Shown: one piece after another, positions 45,135 to 54,571 of the stretch | How positions within the stretch are numbered: position 1 is the stretch's first letter | Layout of the letters: the number at the start of each line of letters is the position of its first letter | Source: Mesorhizobium australicum | Lineage (GTDB): Bacteria > Pseudomonadota > Alphaproteobacteria > Rhizobiales > Rhizobiaceae | DNA: 64,000 nucleotides | Direction: 5' to 3' | NCBI RefSeq assembly: GCF_900177325.1 | Contig: NZ_FXBL01000004.1 | Coordinates: forward strand, 2,542,001 to 2,606,000 | Notes under the pieces: generated by a model | What the model was told of the DNA's origin: nothing | The model's input: only the letters and a program-made list of their open reading frames with translations | Databases searched by the model: none | Made by a program: the position numbers and the translations under genes

Positions 45135-45244
45135 GGGGTTTCCTTTCGCGCTCCCTATAGTCCCGTCAGCCGGCCGCCGTAAAGCGAGGCCGCGCGACCG
45201 CTTGTCACGCGACAGGGCCGGCCAAAGAGGGTATCGGCTGCGGC

Positions 45245-46354
45245 ATGGGTGCCGTCGGGACGACAGGAATGGCAACGTCTGCTGCGATCGATACATATGA
45301 CGCGCGCCGCCGTGAGGCGGCCTCGCGCCGCGCCGTGCGCATATGGCTCTATGTCGTGCTGGTCGTACTTTTCGCGCTGTTCATCGTCGGCGGCGCAACG
45401 CGCCTGACCGATTCCGGCCTGTCGATCACCGAATGGAAGCCGATCCACGGCGTCATCCCACCGCTCAGCGAGGCGGAATGGCAGGAAGAGTTCGATCTCT
45501 ATCGCCAAATCCCTCAATACCAGCAGATCAACAAGGGCATGAGCCTCGACGAGTTCAAGTCGATCTTCTGGTGGGAGTGGGCGCACCGGCTCATTGCGCG
45601 CCTGGTCGGTGTGGTGATGGCTCTGCCACTTGTTTTCTTCTGGTTCACCGGGCGACTCGAGAGCCAGTTGAAGCCGCGGCTGCTCGGCCTTTTCGCGCTG
45701 GGCGGCTTCCAGGGCTTCATCGGCTGGTGGATGGTCGCCTCGGGGCTCAGCGAGCGCGTCAGCGTCTCGCAGTACCGGCTGGCCGTACACCTCACCCTCG
45801 CTTGCATCATCTTCGCCGCCGTGATGTGGGTCGCGCGTGGGCTCGCGCCGCATTCCGAAGGACCGGCGTCGTCCGGCACCCGCCGGTTGGCCGGCGCGAT
45901 GGCGCTGCTCGTCCTCTTCCAGATCTACCTTGGCGCGCTGGTTGCTGGTCTTGATGCCGGCATGGCCTACAATACCTGGCCGCTGATGGACGGAAGCCTT
46001 GTGCCGGGCGACCTGTTCGTTCAGCAGCCGTGGTGGATCAACTTGTTCGAGAACCCGAAGACCGTGCAGTTCGCACACAGGCTCGGCGCCTATCTCGTGC
46101 TGGCGGTTGCTGTTCTCCATGCGGTCGCGGCGTGGCGCGCCGATCCCGGCACGACGCATGCGCGCCGCGCGGTTCTGCTGCTCCTGATGATTGTGGCGCA
46201 GGCCGCGCTCGGCATCACGGCGCTGCTGCTGGTAGTGCCCTTCGGCTGGGCGCTGCTTCACCACGCCTTCGCGATCATGGTCCTCGGCTTCGCAGTGGCG
46301 CACTGGCGCGGCACGGTAGGAGAATACCCCCGTCCCATGCCGCGTGGAGCTTAG
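45245..46354 (+). CDS. ctaA: Heme A synthase (COX15/CtaA)
   Basis: A 369-residue membrane protein with eight transmembrane helices that converts heme O to heme A for cytochrome c oxidase. The conserved histidine motifs are readable in order: [14 protein letters not shown] (about 109-122), [13 protein letters not shown] (about 177-190), [15 protein letters not shown] (about 275-290) and [15 protein letters not shown] (about 337-351). The start is either ATG at 45245 or at 45269; neither has a clear ribosome site. It ends over the stop of argC, which is convergent. Confidence 0.95.
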   Translation: MGAVGTTGMATSAAIDTYDARRREAASRRAVRIWLYVVLVVLFALFIVGGATRLTDSGLSITEWKPIHGVIPPLSEAEWQEEFDLYRQIPQYQQINKGMSLDEFKSIFWWEWAHRLIARLVGVVMALPLVFFWFTGRLESQLKPRLLGLFALGGFQGFIGWWMVASGLSERVSVSQYRLAVHLTLACIIFAAVMWVARGLAPHSEGPASSGTRRLAGAMALLVLFQIYLGALVAGLDAGMAYNTWPLMDGSLVPGDLFVQQPWWINLFENPKTVQFAHRLGAYLVLAVAVLHAVAAWRADPGTTHARRAVLLLLMIVAQAALGITALLLVVPFGWALLHHAFAIMVLGFAVAHWRGTVGEYPRPMPRGA

Positions 46355-47283
46355 GCGTCCAGCATCAGGTCCATGTTCTGCACCGCCGCGCCTGAGGCGC
46401 CCTTGCCGAGATTGTCCAGCGAGGCGACCAGGTTCGCCTGGCCCTTGCCCTCGCTGCCGAGGACGAAGAGCTTCATACGGTCGGTGCCGGCAAGCTCGGT
46501 CGGGTCGAGGCGCGCAAGCTTCGCGCTCTCCTCCAGCGGGACGACCTCGACGATTGACTGGCCCGCATAGTGCGAAGCCAGTGCGTCGTGCAGCTTGGCG
46601 AGCGTCGGCGCACCGTTCAATTCTTCGAGGAACAGCGGTACCTGCACCAGCATGCCCTGCGCGAAGCGGCCGACGCTGGGCGAGAAGAGGGGCCGACGCT
46701 CGACCAGCCCGTGCTGCTTCATCTCCGCGACGTGCTTGTGCTGCAGCGGCAAGCCGTAGAGGAAATGCGGCGCGGCGATGTAGTCGGGATTCGACGGATC
46801 CTCCATCTGTGCGATCATCTGCTTGCCGCCGCCGGTGTAGCCGGACACGGCGTTGACCGTGACCGGATAGTCCGCCGGCAGGAGTCCGGCCGCAACGAGC
46901 GGGCGGATCAGCCCGATCGCACCGGTTGGGTAGCAGCCTGGATTGGCGACGAGCCGCGCGGACGCGATTCGCTCGGCCTGCGCCTTGTCCATTTCCGCGA
47001 AGCCGTAGGCCCAATCGGGATGGACCCGATGTGCAGTCGACGTGTCGATGATGCGGGTCGAGTTCTGCCCCTCAAGGATAGCGACGGATTCCTTCGCGGC
47101 GTCATCCGGCAAGCAAAGGATCGCGATGTCGGCGCTCTTGAGGAAATCCTCCCGCGCGGCGCGGTTGCGACGTTCGGCTTCCGGGATCGACAGCACGTCG
47201 AGATCGTGACGCGCGGCAAGGCGCTGCCTGATCTGCAGGCCGGTGGTGCCGTGTTCGCCATCGATGAAGATTTTCGGTTTCAT
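46351..47283 (-). CDS. argC: N-acetyl-gamma-glutamyl-phosphate reductase (type 2)
   Basis: A 310-residue NADPH-dependent enzyme in arginine biosynthesis. [18 protein letters not shown] near residue 5 is the nucleotide-binding motif, and [18 protein letters not shown] near residue 112 includes the catalytic cysteine. The length of about 310, rather than about 345, marks the type-2 group common in alphaproteobacteria. The stop overlaps that of ctaA by four bases on the opposite strand. Confidence 0.95.
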   Translation of the reverse strand: MKPKIFIDGEHGTTGLQIRQRLAARHDLDVLSIPEAERRNRAAREDFLKSADIAILCLPDDAAKESVAILEGQNSTRIIDTSTAHRVHPDWAYGFAEMDKAQAERIASARLVANPGCYPTGAIGLIRPLVAAGLLPADYPVTVNAVSGYTGGGKQMIAQMEDPSNPDYIAAPHFLYGLPLQHKHVAEMKQHGLVERRPLFSPSVGRFAQGMLVQVPLFLEELNGAPTLAKLHDALASHYAGQSIVEVVPLEESAKLARLDPTELAGTDRMKLFVLGSEGKGQANLVASLDNLGKGASGAAVQNMDLMLDA

Positions 47284-47364
47284 GCCCGTGGTCCGGAAAG
47301 TGAGGTCGTTCAGATGGTTACGCCAGCCGCCGGAATCAATCCGCCAAACTGTTGAATCGATGCG

Positions 47365-48315
47365 TTAGCCGCGGGCCTTTCGCGCCGAAAGCAGGCCGAG
47401 GTAGTACATTGCGATGTTGGACGCCGCGATCGAGGTGATGTCGGCATGATCGTAGGCTGGCGCGACCTCCACCACGTCCGCACCTACCATATCCAGTCGG
47501 TCGAGCAGGCGCAGCACCGACAGCATCTTGGCAGAGGACGGGCCTCCTGCAACCGGCGTGCCGGTTCCGGGTGCGAAGGCCGGGTCCAGGCAATCGATGT
47601 CAAAGCTGACATAGGTCTTGCGGCCACGGGTGCGGTCGAGGATCGCGTTCGCGATTTCAGCGGCGCGCATCTCCTCGACATCGTAGCCATAGAGAATTTT
47701 TATCCCGCAGTCGGTCGGCGCGTGGGTACGGATGCCGATCTGGATCGAGGTCGCCGGATCGATGACGCCCTCGCGCACCGCGCGCAGGACAAAGGAACCA
47801 TGGTCGATGCGCCTGCCGTCGTCGTCCCAAGTGTCCTGATGGGCGTCGAACTGCACGAGCGACAGCGGGCCGTATTTCGCCGCATGCGCTTTGAGGATCG
47901 GCCAAGTGACGAAATGGTCGCCGCCGAGCGAGAGCAGGAACGCGCCGTTGCGGATCAGCTTCGTCGCCTCACGCTCGATGATGCCTGGTGTCTTCTGGTG
48001 GTTGCCCGAATCGAGCAGGCAATCGCCGTAGTCGACCACGGCGAGCCGGTCGATGAACTCGTCGTTGAAGGGATACTGCGCGTCATTGTCCATGATCGCC
48101 GAGGCGCGCCGGATGCCTTGCGGTCCGAAGCGCGCACCCGGGCGGTTCGTCACCGCGGCGTCGAACGGGATACCCCAGACGATCGCGTCGGCGCCCTTCA
48201 CGTTCTTCGAATACTTGCGCCGCATGAACGACAGCGCGCCGGCATAGGTCGGCTCGTAGGACGCGCCGGCAAAACCGCGCGCGACGAAGGCATTGTCGAT
48301 CGAGTTCGCGGCCAT
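47365..48315 (-). CDS. speB: Agmatinase
   Basis: A 316-residue Mn-dependent ureohydrolase that turns agmatine into putrescine and urea. The metal ligands appear in SLGGDHFVTWP (about residue 129), DAHQDTWDD (about 152) and SFDIDCLDPAFAPGTGTP (about 233). GDHF rather than GDHS is typical of agmatinases. Start ATG at 48315 with GAGGAAGGA upstream. Arginase-like enzymes for other guanidino compounds share these motifs, so the exact substrate is assumed. Confidence 0.9.
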   Translation of the reverse strand: MAANSIDNAFVARGFAGASYEPTYAGALSFMRRKYSKNVKGADAIVWGIPFDAAVTNRPGARFGPQGIRRASAIMDNDAQYPFNDEFIDRLAVVDYGDCLLDSGNHQKTPGIIEREATKLIRNGAFLLSLGGDHFVTWPILKAHAAKYGPLSLVQFDAHQDTWDDDGRRIDHGSFVLRAVREGVIDPATSIQIGIRTHAPTDCGIKILYGYDVEEMRAAEIANAILDRTRGRKTYVSFDIDCLDPAFAPGTGTPVAGGPSSAKMLSVLRLLDRLDMVGADVVEVAPAYDHADITSIAASNIAMYYLGLLSARKARG

Positions 48316-48459
48316 GGACGTCCTTCCTCTGTCGCGGCGGAACCTATCCCGCGTCCACGACGGTATCGCAACAGGAAAAAGCGTCATCTTCGTTTCACGC
48401 GCCTGTCACCCGATGCCGGTACGAGCCGCTCCAGAATAGCGGTGGAACGATTCGAACGC

Positions 48460-49494
48460 ATGCGAGCCATAATCGGCGGCATCCTCCTGTCAGTCCTGTT
48501 GGGATGTGGGCTCGCTCTCGCGGACGCTGGGCGCGTCGGTGAGATCCGTGAGCGCCTGTCCAGCGCCAATCAATGGCGCGACCATGTGATGGTCGTGGCA
48601 CACCGCGCCGGCGGTCTCCAGGCGCGCAAGTCGCGCTTCCCGGAGAATTCGCGCGCCGCACTGGCCGATGCGATCTCGATAGGCGCCGAGATGGTCGAGA
48701 TCGACGTACAGAAATCCTCGGACGGGACGTATGTCGTAGTGCACGACACTTGGCTCGATCGTACCACCAACTGTCGCGGCGAGGTTGCGGACCGCACGCT
48801 GGCCGAACTGAGAACCTGCCAACTGGTGGTCGAGGGGACCAGCATTCCTACGGACGAAGCCGTCCCGACCCTCGCCGAATATCTTGAGGCCGCGCGAGGC
48901 CGCATCATGGTGAACATCGACAACAAGCTCGCGCCCGACGACCTCGTCGGCATGACGCAACTCGCCGAACGTCTCGGTCTCGCCGACCATCTCGTGGTGA
49001 AGCTCAACCTCTGGAACGAGGAACGCATCGCCGAGGCGCATCGGCTGATCGGCCTGATGCCGCGCGGCGTGATATTCATGCCCATCGTGGCGGATGATGC
49101 GGTGCGCGATCCGGGTCTGCTGGAACGCGTGACGAGCACGGTGTCAGCCGATGCGGTGGAACTGATCGCCTGGCATAAAGACGGCCAGCCGATGACGCCC
49201 GACGGTGGCCCGCTTTTCGGAACGAGGGCGCGGGCGGTGGCCGTGCGCGGCGGCTGGCATCTCTGGGTTAACACCTATGGCATCGTCAACAAGAGCGCCG
49301 GGATGCTTGCCGGCGGCCGAGGCGATCAGCTTGCCGTAGAGGCCGATCTGCCCGGCGAGGCTTTCGGATTCTGGGTCGACCGCGGCGCAACCATCATCCA
49401 GACCGACGAGCCCGGCGAAGCTATCCGCTGGCTCGATGCGAACGGCTACCGGCGCCCCTATGCCGCCGGTACGCAGCAAGCCGCCGCAAGGTAG
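48460..49494 (+). CDS. Exported glycerophosphodiester phosphodiesterase
   Basis: A 344-residue enzyme of the GDPD family, cleaving glycerophosphodiesters in a metal-dependent reaction outside the cytoplasm. The signal contains LLGCGLALADA: LLGC is a possible lipobox (C16), so it may be a lipoprotein; otherwise signal peptidase I may cut after ALA. The TIM-barrel active site shows VAHRAGG, FPENSRAALADAI, EIDVQKSSDG and VVHDTWLDRTT, in the correct order. The start is ATG at 48460, with GGTGGA rather far upstream; an upstream GTG (48442) is possible. Confidence 0.88.
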   Translation: MRAIIGGILLSVLLGCGLALADAGRVGEIRERLSSANQWRDHVMVVAHRAGGLQARKSRFPENSRAALADAISIGAEMVEIDVQKSSDGTYVVVHDTWLDRTTNCRGEVADRTLAELRTCQLVVEGTSIPTDEAVPTLAEYLEAARGRIMVNIDNKLAPDDLVGMTQLAERLGLADHLVVKLNLWNEERIAEAHRLIGLMPRGVIFMPIVADDAVRDPGLLERVTSTVSADAVELIAWHKDGQPMTPDGGPLFGTRARAVAVRGGWHLWVNTYGIVNKSAGMLAGGRGDQLAVEADLPGEAFGFWVDRGATIIQTDEPGEAIRWLDANGYRRPYAAGTQQAAAR

Positions 49495-49614
49495 CGCCAT
49501 CCCCAGCCTCGCCTCTGTGTCTGGCCCGCATTTTGCGACGGGCGGAGGACGGAAGTGACGATACGTCCACCTGTCCCCCTATGCGACAGGCGTGAACGAA
49601 AGCGGGGGGATACG

Positions 49615-50856
49615 GTGGCTAAGGACCTCATTACGGCACAACAGGCAGCCGCCGTCCGGGCCGATGGCCCGGTCCGATTCGAGGCACTGGACAGTTGGCG
49701 CGGCCTGGCGGCGGTTTTCATCATTCTGTTCCATGCCCAGGTCGCGAGCCATGTGCGCGACGCCTCGCTGGTGCGGGCCGGCGAGATGTTCGTCGATTTC
49801 TTCTTCGTGCTGTCCGGCTTCGTGATCGCTCATGCTTATTCCGGGCGACTGTCGACCGGGGCGGATTTCGGCCGCTTCATGGTGTTGCGCGTCGGGCGCG
49901 TGTTCCCGTTGCACCTCGTCATGCTGATCCTGTTCATCCTGATGGAGACGGGCAAATCGCTCGCTCCCAGCCTGGGGGCGGCCGGAGACGCGGCGTTTAC
50001 CGGCACGAACGACATCTTGGCCATTCCCACCAACGTTATCCTCTTGCATGTCGGCACGCATGACCAACTCACCTGGAACACACCGGCCTGGAGCATCGCG
50101 GCCGAGATGGTCGCCTATGTCGCCTTCGGGCTGGCAGCCCTGTTGCTGGGGCGCTTCCTGTGGATGGCGGCAGTTGCCGGCGCCGTCCTGTCCGGATGGT
50201 CGCTCTGGGCGTTCGCGCCGCACGGCATGGAGTCCACCTACGATTTCGGCGACCTGCGCGCGATCTACGGGCTTTCGGTGGGAGTGCTTGCCTACCGGCT
50301 GGCGGTCGGCGGCGCGGCCCGTTCGTATTCGCGGGCCGCGGTCGGGCAGGGGGGCGTGAATCCGACGCTGTTGGAAATCGCGGCAATCTTTCTGGCCCTC
50401 GGCTTCGTGAGCTATGCCTATCGCACTCCGGCGGCCTTCGCCGCGCCTTTCGTCTTCGCGCTCGTGGTGCTTGTCTTCGCCGCGGAGAGGGGGGGCGTCA
50501 GCGCGATCCTGCGCACGCGCCCGTTTGTCGCCGTCGGCCTCGTCTCCTTCTCGATCTACATGGTCCATATGTTCCTCGTCATGCGCGTGACCAATGTCGC
50601 GCGTCTGGCGGACAAGCTGACCGGCACGAACATGGTCGTGCCGATGGGACATGGAGGGGAGGGGGTCGATCTCGGCAATCCGTTTGCCGGGGATCTGCTC
50701 GTGCTGGCGATCGTCGGCTTGACGATCGCCGTCAGCCTCGTCACCTACCGGGCGATCGAACAGCCGGGTCGTGACTGGTTCCGCCGGCAGGCGGATAGGC
50801 TCTTCAGCAGGAAGAGCGAGTCGGTCGAAAGAGTTGCACCGTCACGCACCGCCTGA
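49615..50856 (+). CDS. Acyltransferase 3 family membrane protein
   Basis: A 413-residue protein with about ten transmembrane segments. Family signature at the N-terminus: FEALDSWRGLAAVFIILFHAQ, with the conserved arginine and histidine, then FFVLSGFVIAHAYSGR. Members (OafA/ExoZ/NodX-type) transfer acetyl or other acyl groups to sugars in O-antigen or exopolysaccharide. The start is the GTG at 49615, chosen over the one at 49555 because GGGGGGA lies five bases before. Its target could be the surface polymer made by the 35-45 kb locus; this is only inferred. Confidence 0.86.
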   Translation: MAKDLITAQQAAAVRADGPVRFEALDSWRGLAAVFIILFHAQVASHVRDASLVRAGEMFVDFFFVLSGFVIAHAYSGRLSTGADFGRFMVLRVGRVFPLHLVMLILFILMETGKSLAPSLGAAGDAAFTGTNDILAIPTNVILLHVGTHDQLTWNTPAWSIAAEMVAYVAFGLAALLLGRFLWMAAVAGAVLSGWSLWAFAPHGMESTYDFGDLRAIYGLSVGVLAYRLAVGGAARSYSRAAVGQGGVNPTLLEIAAIFLALGFVSYAYRTPAAFAAPFVFALVVLVFAAERGGVSAILRTRPFVAVGLVSFSIYMVHMFLVMRVTNVARLADKLTGTNMVVPMGHGGEGVDLGNPFAGDLLVLAIVGLTIAVSLVTYRAIEQPGRDWFRRQADRLFSRKSESVERVAPSRTA

Positions 50857-50861
50857 CAGCA

Positions 50862-50894
50862 GCCCAAAAGAAAAGGCCGCCCGGAGGCGGCCTT
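50862..50894 (-). terminator. Intrinsic terminator after rpsI
   Basis: On the minus strand a stem of seven G:C pairs plus two A:T pairs (50873-50881 with 50886-50894) closes a four-base loop and is followed by TTTTCTTTT. It lies 22 bases after the rpsI stop codon and ends the rplM-rpsI operon; it lies after the acyltransferase stop on the other strand. Confidence 0.9.
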
Positions 50895-50916
50895 CCATCT
50901 GCGATATCGAAGGGGT

Positions 50917-51393
50917 TTAGCGCTTCGAGAACTGGAACGAACGACGGGCCTTCGCCTTGCCGTACTTCTTGCGTTCCACCGTGCGCGAGTCGCGGGTGAG
51001 GAACCCGCCCTTCTTGAGCACCGAGCGCAGGGCCGGCTCGTAATAGGTCAGCGCCTTCGAGATGCCGTGGCGCACCGCGCCTGCCTGGCCGGAAAGGCCG
51101 CCGCCCTGGACCGTGGCGACGATGTCGTACTGGCCGTTGCGGTTGGAGGCGACGATCGGCTGCTGCAGGATCATCTGGAGCACCGGCCGCGCGAAGTAGG
51201 CCTTGAACTCTTTGTCGTTGATGATGATCTTGCCCGAGCCGGGCTTGACCCACACGCGGGCGATCGCGTCCTTGCGCTTGCCGGTCGCGTAGGCGCGGCC
51301 CTGCTTGTCGAGCTTCTGCACATGGACGGGAGCTGCCGGCTGGACCGAAGCCGCGACCGTGCCGAGCTGGGAGAGAGAGCTGAGATCAGCCAT
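50917..51393 (-). CDS. rpsI: Ribosomal protein S9
   Basis: A 158-residue small-subunit protein. The core begins around residue 34 ([18 protein letters not shown]) and ends with the basic tail [17 protein letters not shown] that enters the decoding centre. The first 33 residues form an extra N-terminal arm, usual for Rhizobiales and absent in Escherichia coli (130 residues). It follows rplM with two bases between stop and start, the standard pair. Confidence 0.98.
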   Translation of the reverse strand: MADLSSLSQLGTVAASVQPAAPVHVQKLDKQGRAYATGKRKDAIARVWVKPGSGKIIINDKEFKAYFARPVLQMILQQPIVASNRNGQYDIVATVQGGGLSGQAGAVRHGISKALTYYEPALRSVLKKGGFLTRDSRTVERKKYGKAKARRSFQFSKR

Positions 51394-51395
51394 CG

Positions 51396-51857
51396 TTAGG
51401 CCCTCTTGTTCTTGCGGTTCATCGCCGCGACGTCGAGGACGACCGGCTGCTGGGCCTCATGCGGGTGCTCGGCACCGGCATAGACCTTGAGATTCTTCAT
51501 CTGGCGACGGCCGAGCGGGCCGCGCGGGATCATGCGTTCAACGGCCTTCTCGACCACGCGCTCGGGGAAACGACCCTCAAGCAGGTCGCGCGCGGTGCGC
51601 TCCTTGATGCCGCCCGGATGGCCGGTGTGCCAGTAGTACATCTTGTCGGTGTACTTCTTGCCGGTAAGCGCCACCTTGGCAGCGTTGACGATGATGACGT
51701 TGTCGCCGTCATCGACGTGGGGGGTGAAGGTTGGCTTGTTCTTGCCGCGCAGGATGTTGGCGACGATTGAAGCGAGGCGGCCGACGACGAGACCTTCGGC
51801 GTCGATGAGCACCCACTTCTTCGTCACATCCGCAGGCTTCTGCGAAAATGTGGACAT
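51396..51857 (-). CDS. rplM: Ribosomal protein L13
   Basis: A 153-residue large-subunit protein; [18 protein letters not shown] near residue 13, [17 protein letters not shown] and the later [20 protein letters not shown] are all standard. The start is ATG at 51857 ([10 protein letters not shown]), which has AAGG at a good distance; an ATG six bases upstream is less likely. Together with rpsI it ends at the strong terminator near 50880. Confidence 0.98.
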   Translation of the reverse strand: MSTFSQKPADVTKKWVLIDAEGLVVGRLASIVANILRGKNKPTFTPHVDDGDNVIIVNAAKVALTGKKYTDKMYYWHTGHPGGIKERTARDLLEGRFPERVVEKAVERMIPRGPLGRRQMKNLKVYAGAEHPHEAQQPVVLDVAAMNRKNKRA

Positions 51858-52079
51858 GGACATTGCCTTAGTTGGAACCCTGCCGGCGAGCCGGGTAGGG
51901 CGTTTCTTGTTGCTTGCGTTGGCGCGCGAGGCACCAACAATGAAACGGCGGCCCGGAGGCCGCTGCGTCAGGAAAGGCGTATAGGGCATCTCAAGGTGCG
52001 CGTCAATCAAGTGTATGTCCTGCCGTGCGCAGGAAATGTAACCATAACAATGGGTTGGGGGTGGGGTATTATTTTACCC

Positions 52080-52529
52080 CTATGCAATCTGCTTCCTCGG
52101 CGGGATTGCGTAGGTTCCCGTGGCATGCGCCACGGTGGCGCCGTCGGCGACGATGTCGATGTCGAACACCATCAGCGTCTTGCCGAGCTTGAGGATGCGG
52201 CAGTGCCCGTCAACAGGCCCTGCCGTCGCTTTGCGCATGAAGTTGATGTTGAGGTTCGTCGTCACCGCCAGCGCCTCGCGGCCTATGTGGCTGAGCACGC
52301 ATGCATAGCCGCCGATGTCGGCGAGGGTGAACAGGCAGGGTCCCGACACCGTGTCTCCGGGGCGCAAGTGCCGCTCGTTGGCATTGAGCCTGACGGTACA
52401 TTCGCCCGGCTTCACGTCGATGGCGACATAGTCGGAATACTGGTCATTGAGCTGCGGATAGACGACGTTCAGATAGTCGTTGATCTCGTCGGCGGTCATC
52501 ACCGGGGTGAGCGCGGTCTGCTTCGGCAT
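52080..52529 (-). CDS. PaaI-type hotdog thioesterase
   Basis: A 149-residue single-domain protein with the hotdog fold. The segment LADIGGYACVLSHIGREALAVTTNLNINFMRKA around residues 70-103 carries the aspartate and the long central helix of PaaI/4HBT thioesterases, which hydrolyse acyl-CoA thioesters. The substrate is unknown. The ATG at 52529 lies 11 bases after the stop of the upstream crotonase-fold gene on the same strand, so the two are probably co-transcribed and act on the same acyl-CoA. Confidence 0.87.
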   Translation of the reverse strand: MPKQTALTPVMTADEINDYLNVVYPQLNDQYSDYVAIDVKPGECTVRLNANERHLRPGDTVSGPCLFTLADIGGYACVLSHIGREALAVTTNLNINFMRKATAGPVDGHCRILKLGKTLMVFDIDIVADGATVAHATGTYAIPPRKQIA

Positions 52530-52540
52530 GAATGGTCCAG

Positions 52541-53404
52541 CTATTTCGTGTGGTTGATCGGGCGGTTGGCGGTCCAGTCGAAGGTGCCGAGGTCGCGCTC
52601 GCGCACCGCCTGTTTCCAGCCGACCTCTTCCGCCCGGTGCTTGAAATTGATGCCCTCGGGCGAGTGCCGCGTGATGCCGTCGAAGAGGGTGGCGAACATC
52701 TGCGTTTGCTTCAGCCCCATCGCCTCGATCGCCTGATTGACGACCAGCTTCTGCATCATCAGTTGGTTGACCGGGACTGTCGCCATCCGTTCGGCGAGCC
52801 GCTCGACCTCGGCGTCGAGTTCCTCTGCTGGCACGGATTTCAGCACCAGCCCGATCCGCTCCGCCTCCGGACCTTTGATCCGGTCACCGGTGAACAGCAT
52901 CCGCTTGGCACGCTCCGGTCCGAGCCGATAGACCCACATCGCCGTCGTCGGGCAGCCCCAGACGCGCACAGGCATGTAGCCGATCTCCGCCTCGTCCTCC
53001 ATCACGATCATGTCGCAGCAGAGCGCGATGTCCGAGCCTCCGGCCACCGCGAAACCGTGCACCTTGGCGATCACCGGCCGGTAGGAGCGCCAGAGCGACA
53101 TGAACAGCTCCGTGTTGCGCATCATGAAGGCGTAGTCTTTCATCGGATCCCACGGCATGTCCTGCGTCGCCGCGTGGCCCGCGCCACCGGTCGCCTGCGC
53201 GTAGTAGGCGAGGTCGTAGCCGGCGCTAAAGGCGCGTCCCGCACCCGAGAGGATGATGACATGGACACCCGGATCGGCATTCGCCCGCGCGACGCAATCG
53301 GCGAGTTCGACCGGCAACAGATCGTCGATCGCATTCATCGCCTCGGGGCGGTTGAGCGTGATCCGGCCGATCCGGCCATCTTTTTCGTAGAGAACCCTGG
53401 ACAC
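52541..53404 (-). CDS. Crotonase-family protein lacking the canonical glutamates
   Basis: A 287-residue protein of the enoyl-CoA hydratase/isomerase superfamily. The oxyanion-hole loops are SAGYDLAYY (residue 60) and VAGGSDIALCCD (120-131). Hydratases have two catalytic glutamates; here the first position is D125 and the second, in the equivalent of FGxPE, is V146 (YMPVRVWG). The fold is intact, so a different reaction of a CoA ester is expected rather than ordinary hydration. CDS begins 107 bases from the divergent crotonase gene at 53512 and leads into the thioesterase gene. Confidence 0.85.
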   Translation of the reverse strand: MSRVLYEKDGRIGRITLNRPEAMNAIDDLLPVELADCVARANADPGVHVIILSGAGRAFSAGYDLAYYAQATGGAGHAATQDMPWDPMKDYAFMMRNTELFMSLWRSYRPVIAKVHGFAVAGGSDIALCCDMIVMEDEAEIGYMPVRVWGCPTTAMWVYRLGPERAKRMLFTGDRIKGPEAERIGLVLKSVPAEELDAEVERLAERMATVPVNQLMMQKLVVNQAIEAMGLKQTQMFATLFDGITRHSPEGINFKHRAEEVGWKQAVRERDLGTFDWTANRPINHTK

Positions 53405-53511
53405 GCGCTCCTCCCGTTCCGGCTTCCGTTTTCGTAAACGTAAGAGAATTCAGCGGTGGCCATCAAGTCGGGCCGTGCTATTTCTCCTTCCCTGGTTTGA
53501 AGGAGGTGGTG

Positions 53512-54336
53512 ATGGCCGAAGTCGTGGCGATCAGGCGGGACGAGCCGGAAGGGCTGGTGTGGAAGTCGCGCGAGGGCAAGGTGCTGCGCGTCACGCTTGC
53601 CAATAGGCCCGCCAACGCGCTGTCGCTAGAGATGATGGCGACGCTGCAGCAGGCGCTGGATGAGGCGCGCGATGACAAGGGCGTGCGCGTTGTTGTGATC
53701 GCCGCGGTGCCCGGCAAGGTGTTCTGCGCCGGCCACGACTTGAAGCAGATGACCGCCGGCCGCAATGCGCCGGACAAGGGCGAAGCCTTCTTCGAAGAGA
53801 CCTTCGCGGCCTGCTCGGTGCTGATGCAATCGATCGTGCGACATCCCAAGCCCATTATCGCAGAAGTTGACGGCATCGCGACGGCGGCCGGCTGTCAGCT
53901 CGTCGCTTCCTGCGACCTGGCGATCGCGTCCCAACGTTCCACCTTCGGCGTCAACGGCATCGATGTCGGCCTGTTCTGCACCACGCCGGGCGTGGCGCTG
54001 GCCCGCGGCATGAAACGCAAGCACGCGATGGAGATGCTGCTTACCGGCGAGATGGTCGATGCCGCCACCGCGCGCGAGTTCGGCATCGTCAATCGCGTCG
54101 TGCCGGAGGAATATCTGACTCAGGTCGTGAACAAATACGCGCAAGTCATTGCCGCCAAATCTCCTCAGGCCGTCGCCTTCGGCAAGAAGGCCTTCTACGA
54201 CCAGGTGGAGATGGGGCTGGAGGACGCCTACGCCTATGCAGGGCGCGTGATGGTCGACAACCTGCTCGCCCGCGACGCGGAGGAGGGGATTTCCGCCTTC
54301 ATCTCCAAGCGCAAGCCGATCTGGACGGAGGAATGA
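53512..54336 (+). CDS. Crotonase-family protein (ECHDC3-like) lacking the canonical glutamates
   Basis: A 274-residue protein. Start at 53512 is preceded by GGAGGTGGTG, a strong site; the ATG 15 bases earlier lies inside it. Oxyanion-hole loops: FCAGHDLKQM (71-80) and ATAAGCQLVASCD (123-135). The two glutamate positions are Q129 and G149 (FGVNGIDVG), so it is not a standard hydratase. The layout resembles enoyl-CoA hydratase domain-containing protein 3, whose function is not well known. The next gene starts two bases after its stop. Confidence 0.85.
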   Translation: MAEVVAIRRDEPEGLVWKSREGKVLRVTLANRPANALSLEMMATLQQALDEARDDKGVRVVVIAAVPGKVFCAGHDLKQMTAGRNAPDKGEAFFEETFAACSVLMQSIVRHPKPIIAEVDGIATAAGCQLVASCDLAIASQRSTFGVNGIDVGLFCTTPGVALARGMKRKHAMEMLLTGEMVDAATAREFGIVNRVVPEEYLTQVVNKYAQVIAAKSPQAVAFGKKAFYDQVEMGLEDAYAYAGRVMVDNLLARDAEEGISAFISKRKPIWTEE

Positions 54337-54337
54337 G

Positions 54338-54571
54338 ATGGCCCGTATCGATGTGCTTGAACGGGCAGAGTTGCAGCGAATGCAACTGCATGATCCGGTT
54401 GAGGCAAAATTTTATGTGAGTGAGGTTGACGGCAGGAAGCTGCTTCAAATCTCAACATTTGGGCGACCAACTCGCGATATGCCTGGGAAGGTCAGTCAGA
54501 CGATCCAGCTAGACGAGGCAGGCGGGCGCGAGCTTTTCGCGATCCTGAAGTCGACGTTCGGATTCAAGTGA
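54338..54571 (+). CDS. Small conserved-looking protein of unknown function
   Basis: A 77-residue protein (MARIDVLERAELQRMQLHDP at the start, KSTFGFK at the end) with no signal or membrane segment; it is probably a compact alpha/beta fold. The DNA is visibly AT-richer than its neighbours (for instance GGCAAAATTTTATGTGAGTG), which suggests a recent arrival. Its start lies two bases after the upstream crotonase stop, and its stop overlaps the start of the VOC gene (TGATG), so it is nevertheless translated with them. I do not recognise the family. Confidence 0.75.
   Translation: MARIDVLERAELQRMQLHDPVEAKFYVSEVDGRKLLQISTFGRPTRDMPGKVSQTIQLDEAGGRELFAILKSTFGFK

Noticed and set aside
52050..52079. Terminator at GGGGTA-TTATTT-TACCCC after the thioesterase gene
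   Set aside because: The stem is only six pairs and no T tract follows on the minus strand.
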